From: Aldehydirespirator sp965203635
GTDB lineage: Bacteria; Actinomycetota; Acidimicrobiia; Acidimicrobiales; Aldehydirespiratoraceae
Assembly: GCA_965203635.1 (NCBI GenBank)
Contig: OZ241903.1
Span: forward strand, 1,302,001-1,366,000
Direction of reading: 5' to 3'
Length of the DNA: 64,000 bases
The notes below the pieces were generated by a model. That model ran no database searches. It was not told where the DNA came from and worked only from the letters and a program-made list of their open reading frames with translations. Shown in pieces: positions 58,931-64,000 of this stretch; the stretch's first letter is position 1; each line of letters opens with the position of its first letter. The translations under genes were made by a program, and so were the position numbers.

Positions 58931-60152
58931 TGTCGCTGGGCCCGTCGTGGAAGGGGTCCGACAGCAGCCGCAGGTAGCGGGCCGCGTTGTCGGCCATCAG
59001 CTTGCGCAGGGCCTCCTCGCCGATCACCGGCCCCCAAGAGATCACGTTGTCGGTGCTGTTCGGGTAGTAGCACTCGGGATGGGGGAAGTCCGACTCGTAC
59101 ATGAGCACGCCGTCGCCGAGGATGTCGATGACCGACTTGGTCATCTCGGGTCCCTCGTGCTGCTCGATGGCGCAGAACACCCGGCCCATCTGCACGTACT
59201 CCAGGGGGGTGTGCTTCAAGTCGGCGGGCACGGCGCCCTTGACGTAGTCGATCTGGCTGGTGAGGCGGATGATCCAGTGCGGCAGCCAGCCGTGGCCGGT
59301 CTCCACGGTGGCCACCCTCAGATTGGGGTACCGGTCCAGCATCCCCGACACCAGCACGTAGGCCATGAGCCTCTGGGCTCCCCAGACATGGGCGGCGGTA
59401 CGGGCCACAGCCACGTTGCCCCAGATGTCGCGGTAGCCGGGGAAGTAGGGCGCCTCGTAGAAGAAGCTGTGGTGCATGATGGGCAGGTCGGCCTCGTCCA
59501 TTGCCTGCCAGATCGGCTCCAGGTCGGGATCGTCCACCGGCAGGCCCTCGGGCAGCACCGGCCACACTGCGGACAGCCACTCCTCGTCGGCGTGCCGGCG
59601 GATGGTGTCGGCGGCCCATCCGGGATCGGCGCCCGGCGCGAGCAGCAGCCCCTTGAGACGGCGCGGGTCGGCCGAGCAGTAGTCGGCCATGTAGCGGTGG
59701 TAGGAGCGGTACATGGCCTTGGCCAGACTCAGGTCCAGCGCGGTGCTGCCCGGCGCCCAGGTGCCCGGGATGATGAAGTTGATGTCCACCCCTTCCACGT
59801 CCATGTTGGCCAGACGGCCCTCGGAGTTGGTGTGCTGGATGCCGTCGGCGATGGGCTTGACCGCCAGGTTCTGGACCCGGCCCTCGAGCGCCCCCTTGGC
59901 GCCCGCGCCGCGGGTGTCGACGTCGGCATCGGGCTTGTGCCCGGCCACCCGGTTGTAGGGCTGGGGGTTGACCCGCACCACACCGTAGGGATGGGTGGGA
60001 TGGCCCCGGCCCGCGGTGGGCTTCGTCACCCGGACATACGGGGTCAGCTCGTCGGCCCGGTCCTTGAGCTCGCGGTCGCCGTAGTCGACGAGCACCTCGA
60101 CGGATGGGGTGACGTGGGTGTCGGCGTCGATCACCCGGTATCCCTGTCTCAT
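58905..60152 (-). CDS. Amidohydrolase-2 family hydrolase/decarboxylase
   Basis: 415 residues. N-terminal YRVIDADTHVTPSVEVLVDYG, internal HHSFFYEAPYFPGYRDIWG region, DFPHPECYYPNSTDN metal Asp site. The longer N-terminal part and DxDTHV motif resemble decarboxylases of aromatic acids (gamma-resorcylate/5-carboxyvanillate type). Coupled to the GntR gene by ATGA at 60149-60152. With HpaB and UbiD in the same operon, a ring-modifying and decarboxylating pathway is likely (inference). Confidence 0.88.
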   Translation of the reverse strand: MRQGYRVIDADTHVTPSVEVLVDYGDRELKDRADELTPYVRVTKPTAGRGHPTHPYGVVRVNPQPYNRVAGHKPDADVDTRGAGAKGALEGRVQNLAVKPIADGIQHTNSEGRLANMDVEGVDINFIIPGTWAPGSTALDLSLAKAMYRSYHRYMADYCSADPRRLKGLLLAPGADPGWAADTIRRHADEEWLSAVWPVLPEGLPVDDPDLEPIWQAMDEADLPIMHHSFFYEAPYFPGYRDIWGNVAVARTAAHVWGAQRLMAYVLVSGMLDRYPNLRVATVETGHGWLPHWIIRLTSQIDYVKGAVPADLKHTPLEYVQMGRVFCAIEQHEGPEMTKSVIDILGDGVLMYESDFPHPECYYPNSTDNVISWGPVIGEEALRKLMADNAARYLRLLSDPFHDGPSDNGRHSDGR

Positions 60153-61006
60153 GGCTTCCTCTCTGTCTCCTCGGCGGGGGAGGTGGTAGGGGACGGTTCA
60201 GTTGCTGGATCCTCGGCCGCGTCGAGAGTCTCGTGCATCACAGCGGGAATCTCGTAGGCCGCGTCGAGAGTCTCGTGCATCACGGCGGGAATCTCGTAGG
60301 CCACATCGACGGTCTCGTGCATCACGGCCAGGAGGCTCTGTTCGACCTGTTGAAGGTGGCGCCGCATCTGCTCGCGGGCCAGATCGGCGTCCTGCCGGGC
60401 GATGGCGTCGTGTATCTGCAGGTGGCCCTCGTAACCCGAGCCCACCCGGTGGCGCTGCTCGGGAGCGCGGGTGAACACCCGCCAGAAGGCCGGTTTGCGG
60501 AAGAAGAGCCCGAGGCCGGCCTCATAGAGCTCGGCCAGGATGATGTTCTGGGATGCTCGCACCACCGCGCAGTGGAAGCTGCGGTCGGCGGTGTGGTACT
60601 GGGCCTCGTCCTGGGTGTCCATGCGCCCGAGGCACGCGGCGATCTCGGCGAGGTCGTCGGTGGTGCGTTTGGCCGCAGCCAGGCCGGCCGCGTGGATCTC
60701 CAGCAGCTTGCGCACGTCGAACACCTGCTGGACCGACGCGTCGGAGGCCCGGGCCGCGAGGTCGAGCATCCGGGGGCTGATGTCGGTGGGGTGCTGCACG
60801 ATCAGCCGGCCCGATTCGCGGGTCAGGAAGCCGGACGACACCAGGCCCTGGAGCGCCTCGCGCACCGTCGTGCGGCCCACGCCGAACACCTCTCGCAGCT
60901 CGCGCTCCGACGGCATCACCGCGCCCGGTGCCAGGCGACCCGACAGCATCTGGCGCTTGAGCTGCTCCTGAAGCCGGTCGGCGAGCGTCTCGCGGCTGAG
61001 CTTCAC
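60149..61006 (-). CDS. GntR-family regulator (FCD type) with C-terminal repeats
   Basis: 285 residues. N-terminal winged helix RLQEQLKRQMLSGRLAPGAV, then ELREVFGVGRTTVREALQGLVSSGFL; FCD ligand domain (SFHCAVVRASQN, GHLQIHDAIARQDADLAREQM). After residue 230 the chain adds three near-repeats of VMHETLDAAYEIPA, then a Pro/Thr/Glu tail, not part of the normal fold. Coupled to UbiD and amidohydrolase genes (4-bp overlaps each). Likely controls the operon through TTGTCTGACAA at 63977. Confidence 0.9.
   Translation of the reverse strand: MKLSRETLADRLQEQLKRQMLSGRLAPGAVMPSERELREVFGVGRTTVREALQGLVSSGFLTRESGRLIVQHPTDISPRMLDLAARASDASVQQVFDVRKLLEIHAAGLAAAKRTTDDLAEIAACLGRMDTQDEAQYHTADRSFHCAVVRASQNIILAELYEAGLGLFFRKPAFWRVFTRAPEQRHRVGSGYEGHLQIHDAIARQDADLAREQMRRHLQQVEQSLLAVMHETVDVAYEIPAVMHETLDAAYEIPAVMHETLDAAEDPATEPSPTTSPAEETERKP
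60219..60329. repeat. 42-bp in-frame tandem repeat at end of gntR
   Basis: Units of 42 bp (start GCGTCGAGAGTCTCGTGCATC), 2.6 copies, encoding VMHETLDAAYEIPA repeats in the C-terminal tail of the GntR protein. The first two copies differ by one or two bases. Confidence 0.85.
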
Positions 61007-62430
61007 GAGAGTTTCCCTCCCAGCCAGCTCAACACGGTGGTGCCGGAGTAGGCCGCGTCGAGTTCGTCGCCGGAGGGCGCGGCGAACGAGATGCGCTCGA
61101 AGTCGGCCCGGCGCTCGAAGGGCACCGAAGCGTCCAGGATGGCCTTAGTGCCCACCCCGGCCTGCGATGTGCGCACGTACTCGTGGCCCCGCAGCCCGGG
61201 CAGGACCACGAGATCGGACGCGGCGTCGAAGCGGGTGGCCAGCGCGTAGGCCACGTCGTCGGGATCGTGCAGATCGATGTCGTCGTCGACCAGCACGATC
61301 ATGTTGAGGTCCTTGAGGGCCCCGAACGCGGCCAGCGCGGCGTTGCGACCCATGCCGTTGTCACGCTCGGACCGCTTCGACAGCGCCATCACCAGATGGA
61401 ACCGGTGAAGTCCGCCCGGCGGCATGCACACGTCGCTCACGATCGGGGTCACCGGCCGGACCGCCTCCAGCGCGGCCACCTCCAGCACGTGCTTGCGCAG
61501 CACGATGGTCTCGCGGCCGGCGCCGTTGATGGCGTGGTAGACGGGCTCGTCGCGGGCCGTGACCGCGGTCACGTGCATCGTCGGGGCCGGACCGGCGGGC
61601 GAGGCATAGCCGACGAACTCGCCGAAGGGGCCCTCGGTGACGCTCTGGCCGGCCCGGATCACGCCTTCCAGCACGATCTCGGTGTCGGCGGGAACGTCCA
61701 CGTCCTGCGACACGCCCGGCACCACCGGCAGGGGCGCGCCGCGGCAGCCCCCGGCCGCGCAGAGCTCGTCGCGGCTCTCCGGCATGAGCGCCCCCATGGT
61801 CGAGGCGGCGTAGATCAGGGCCACGTCGGTGCCGATACAGACGGCCACCGGCAGGTCCTGACCCATCTCGGCGGCATGGTCGAGGGCCCGGCCGAGATGG
61901 CGTCCGTGGTCGATCTTGACCGCCACCTCGTCGGGACCGATCAGCTGGAGCCGGTGGAAGGACGCGTTGCGCACGCCGGTGAGCGGATCCCGCACAATGA
62001 GCACGCCGGCGGTGACGAAGCGGCCGCCGTCGCCCGGGGCGTGCTTGAGCACGGGAAGGTGCGCACCCAGGTCGATCTCGCCCGAGCGCCACACGTTCTG
62101 CTGGGCCGGTGGATCGCTCGCCGCGGCGGGCTCGATGTCGGTGCGGATGCCGCGAGCCAGTGCGGCCCGCAGACGGTCGCGGTCGAGACCCATGGCCGCC
62201 TCCGACGACTCCGGCGTGGCGAACACATTGCCGACCACTGGAATGTCGTGGTCCTTGACGCTCTCGAACAGCAGCGCCGCGCCGGCGTCGTGATGCTTCA
62301 TCATGGCCGCGGCCTCGAGGTCGGGATCGACGGTGCGCGACACCCGGGCCAGCAGCCCGGCCCGGTCGAGACGGCTCAGGGCCGTCCGGAAACCGGTGTC
62401 GAGAACGCCGACCGGCTCAGTCGCGGTCAC
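61003..62430 (-). CDS. UbiD-family decarboxylase
   Basis: 475 residues. Prenylated-FMN-dependent aromatic/vinylic decarboxylase. The prFMN-binding Arg and Glu-Arg-Glu network lie in the GLDRDRLRAALARGI region and in EGPFGEFVGYASP. The characteristic HRLQLIGPDEVAVKIDHGRH and MGRNAALAAFGALKDLN follow. GTG at 62430 overlaps the stop of the hydroxylase gene (GTGA). The prFMN synthase (UbiX) is not in the window. Removes or adds a carboxyl group on an aromatic or alpha,beta-unsaturated acid. Confidence 0.9.
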   Translation of the reverse strand: MTATEPVGVLDTGFRTALSRLDRAGLLARVSRTVDPDLEAAAMMKHHDAGAALLFESVKDHDIPVVGNVFATPESSEAAMGLDRDRLRAALARGIRTDIEPAAASDPPAQQNVWRSGEIDLGAHLPVLKHAPGDGGRFVTAGVLIVRDPLTGVRNASFHRLQLIGPDEVAVKIDHGRHLGRALDHAAEMGQDLPVAVCIGTDVALIYAASTMGALMPESRDELCAAGGCRGAPLPVVPGVSQDVDVPADTEIVLEGVIRAGQSVTEGPFGEFVGYASPAGPAPTMHVTAVTARDEPVYHAINGAGRETIVLRKHVLEVAALEAVRPVTPIVSDVCMPPGGLHRFHLVMALSKRSERDNGMGRNAALAAFGALKDLNMIVLVDDDIDLHDPDDVAYALATRFDAASDLVVLPGLRGHEYVRTSQAGVGTKAILDASVPFERRADFERISFAAPSGDELDAAYSGTTVLSWLGGKLS

Positions 62431-63920
62431 GAGCCGCTGCCTTCCCGCTCGGCCTCTGGGGAGTCTCGATGCGGGCCGGGTGTCTCGGACAGGCAGCGCA
62501 GCACCATGGAACGGGCCCGCTCCCAGTCGTAGTTGCGGTACAGCCGGCCCTGCACCACCGACGCGGAGCCGGCGTAGAACATCTCGTACTGGAAGTGCCG
62601 GCTGGCGAACTCCGAGCCGATGGCGTCCCAGATCAACTTCAACAGACCGATCCGATGCTCGGAGTCCACCTCCGGCCAGCGCACGAAGCGCTCGAAGTCG
62701 GCCCGGGTGACCGGATCCTGGAAGGCACTCATGGACGACGGCACCTGGATGGTTGTCCCGCCGGTGAGCTCTCGCAGGGCGAACGTGATGTCGCGGTACA
62801 GCTCGGGCTGCTGCGTCATGGCCGCGTAGAGCATCTCCGGGTCGGGGCGGGCCACGCCGTTGGCGTCGATGGTGGCGTTGTACTCCCCGGCCAGCACCAT
62901 CCCGTACGGGACCGACGCGAGGGCGGCCACCCGGGCCAGGCTCAACTGGAAGTTCCGGTCCCGGGCCTGACCCGACCATTCGGCCAGCTGGGAGGCCAGC
63001 CCGGCCAGGAACCTCATCTTCACCGCGTAGCGGATCTGGGCCTGGGTGTTGCCCAGGAGGTGTGCCGGGGTCCGGTTGAACTGGGCGAAGGTGATCTCGG
63101 GGTCGCGGTCGACGAAGACGTGCTCGGCGGGCACGTCCACGTCGTCGAACACCACCAGCGCGTCGGTCTCGTCGTAGGTGGCCGACAGCGGGTAGTCACC
63201 CGCGGAGGTCACGTCGCGGCCGTAGGGCCGGCGCGGGTAGATGCGCAGCTTCGGGTGGTTCACGGGGATCACCACCGACAGCCCGTAGTCGTCGGCGCCC
63301 GGCGGCAGCGGCTGGATGGAGCTGACGAACAGGTAGTCCGACAGGATCGTGCCGGTCCCGAGCATCTGGGCGCCCCTCACCACCACCCCGTCGTCGCCGG
63401 AGCGCACGATCGAGGCGTACAGGTTGGGCGCGTACTGCTCGTGGGGCCCCTTGGCCCGGTCGACCTGGGGATGGATGATGGTGTAGGTGACGTACAGGTC
63501 CTCGTCACGGGCCCGCTCGTAGAAGCGCTGCACGTTGTCGGCGTAGTGGTCGCCGGCCTTGGCGAAGGTGTCGAGAGATCCCGAGAAACCTGCGAAGAAG
63601 GAGGCCACATGGTCGGGTGATCGGCCCAGGTAGCCGAAGCTCATCTCCGACCACGCCTCGATGGCCAGCCGCCGCCGGCGGAGATCCTTCACCGAGCGGG
63701 GCACCAGCCAACTCAGGTTCACGGGTCGACCGCTGGTCGGCGACTCGTAGGTCATGACCTCATGGTTGGCGGGATCGGACGAGAAGTCGTAGAGCCGGGC
63801 CACGCTGCGCACGCCGGCCGCGAACGCCGGGTGGGTCGTCACGTCCTCGACGGGCCTACCGTCGAGTATCACGTTGCGCCCGTCTCGCAGCGACTCGACG
63901 TAGCTATCTCCCGTGCGCAT
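62427..63920 (-). CDS. HpaB-type FADH2-dependent aromatic hydroxylase
   Basis: 497 residues, HpaB/HpaH (4-hydroxyphenylacetate 3-hydroxylase large subunit) family with acyl-CoA-dehydrogenase-like fold. Signatures: SYVESLRDGRNVILDGRPV, SRRPVNLSWLV-like region, YVTYTIIHPQVDRAK, PVNHPKLRIYPRRPYG and ATYDETDALVVFDDVDVP. Needs a flavin reductase (HpaC) that is not seen here. ATG at 63920 with GGAGG before it; first gene of the leftward operon. Members also include 4-hydroxybutanoyl-CoA-like enzymes; substrate unknown. Confidence 0.9.
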   Translation of the reverse strand: MRTGDSYVESLRDGRNVILDGRPVEDVTTHPAFAAGVRSVARLYDFSSDPANHEVMTYESPTSGRPVNLSWLVPRSVKDLRRRRLAIEAWSEMSFGYLGRSPDHVASFFAGFSGSLDTFAKAGDHYADNVQRFYERARDEDLYVTYTIIHPQVDRAKGPHEQYAPNLYASIVRSGDDGVVVRGAQMLGTGTILSDYLFVSSIQPLPPGADDYGLSVVIPVNHPKLRIYPRRPYGRDVTSAGDYPLSATYDETDALVVFDDVDVPAEHVFVDRDPEITFAQFNRTPAHLLGNTQAQIRYAVKMRFLAGLASQLAEWSGQARDRNFQLSLARVAALASVPYGMVLAGEYNATIDANGVARPDPEMLYAAMTQQPELYRDITFALRELTGGTTIQVPSSMSAFQDPVTRADFERFVRWPEVDSEHRIGLLKLIWDAIGSEFASRHFQYEMFYAGSASVVQGRLYRNYDWERARSMVLRCLSETPGPHRDSPEAEREGSGS

Positions 63921-63976
63921 CCATCCTCCAACAGGACGCGAGAACCGCCCGGCAGCAGCCAGGTTCTCTTGGCAGA

Positions 63977-63987
63977 TTGTCTGACAA
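63977..63987. promoter_or_regulatory. Palindromic operator candidate upstream of hpaB-like gene
   Basis: Perfect palindrome TTGTCTGACAA, 57 bp upstream of the hydroxylase ATG (63920). The form TTGTCnGACAA is a known FCD-GntR operator type, and a GntR-FCD protein is the third gene of the operon. Autoregulation is inferred. Confidence 0.5.
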
Positions 63988-64000
63988 CCTGCCCATGCTG

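Noticed and set aside
1..64000. CRISPR array, IS element or integrase
   Set aside because: No regular spaced repeats of CRISPR size, and no transposase or integrase motif could be seen. The repeats found are tandem or palindromic.

Overview
The window is about 70 % G+C and reads as an actinobacterium, most likely from the class Acidimicrobiia. The signs are a WhiB regulator, an F420-type luciferase-like monooxygenase, many GTG/TTG starts, leaderless-type promoters, and genes packed with ATGA/GTGA overlaps. Class-level placement is an inference from gene content, not from a marker gene. No rRNA or CRISPR array is seen. One tRNA is present, tRNA-Pro(CGG).

Layout. 1-8.1 kb: catabolic genes (two MFS carriers, two aldehyde dehydrogenases, a heme-oxygenase-like diiron protein, an amidohydrolase, an SDR epimerase). 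8.3-11.6 kb: a GntR regulator and a fused phosphosugar mutase-deoxyribose-phosphate aldolase. 11.6-12.2 kb: a DinJ/YafQ-type toxin-antitoxin pair. 12.5-16.6 kb: a complete polyamine-type ABC importer (potABCD). 16.8-24.3 kb: an enoyl-CoA hydratase flanked by two inverted copies of a 49-bp palindromic element, OsmC, a GCS2-type ligase, a third aldehyde dehydrogenase, a compact fused molybdenum-hydroxylase-like protein, ErpA and Mrp.

24.3-26.2 kb and 32.8-35.9 kb form the most striking part. A UGSC-family selenoprotein is read through an in-frame TGA at 25697-25699, with a bacterial-type SECIS hairpin just downstream. It is translationally coupled to an unrecognised 360-aa partner. selA and selB for selenocysteine insertion lie 7 kb away. 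selC (tRNA-Sec) and selD are not in the window. Between and after these lie an SH3-like membrane protein, an S-layer-homology/SGNH hydrolase, a luciferase-like monooxygenase, a nitroreductase-SRPBCC fusion and FxsA.

36-38.9 kb: WhiB, an NfeD-family membrane protein with a 33-bp tandem repeat, a STAS protein and a response-regulator receiver. 38.9-46.7 kb: tRNA-Pro followed by a more A/T-rich accessory stretch of hypothetical lipoproteins, a possible structured 5' leader RNA, a degenerate toxin-antitoxin pair, an AAA/DUF4143 ATPase with an iterated promoter motif, an LRV-HNH nuclease locus and a Calx-beta protein.

47-64 kb: a glutamine amidotransferase, a small membrane protein, then fifteen consecutive leftward genes, mostly overlapping. 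In transcription order these are HpaB-type monooxygenase, UbiD decarboxylase, GntR, amidohydrolase, GlcG-like protein, a five-gene dipeptide-type ABC importer (SBP, two permeases, two ATPases), RidA, gamma-glutamyltransferase-like enzyme, creatinase-like M24 protein, cupin and DUF2848. A perfect palindrome upstream of the first gene is a plausible site for the encoded GntR regulator. The set looks like an import-and-degradation pathway for an aromatic or amino-acid-conjugated substrate that cannot be named from sequence alone.
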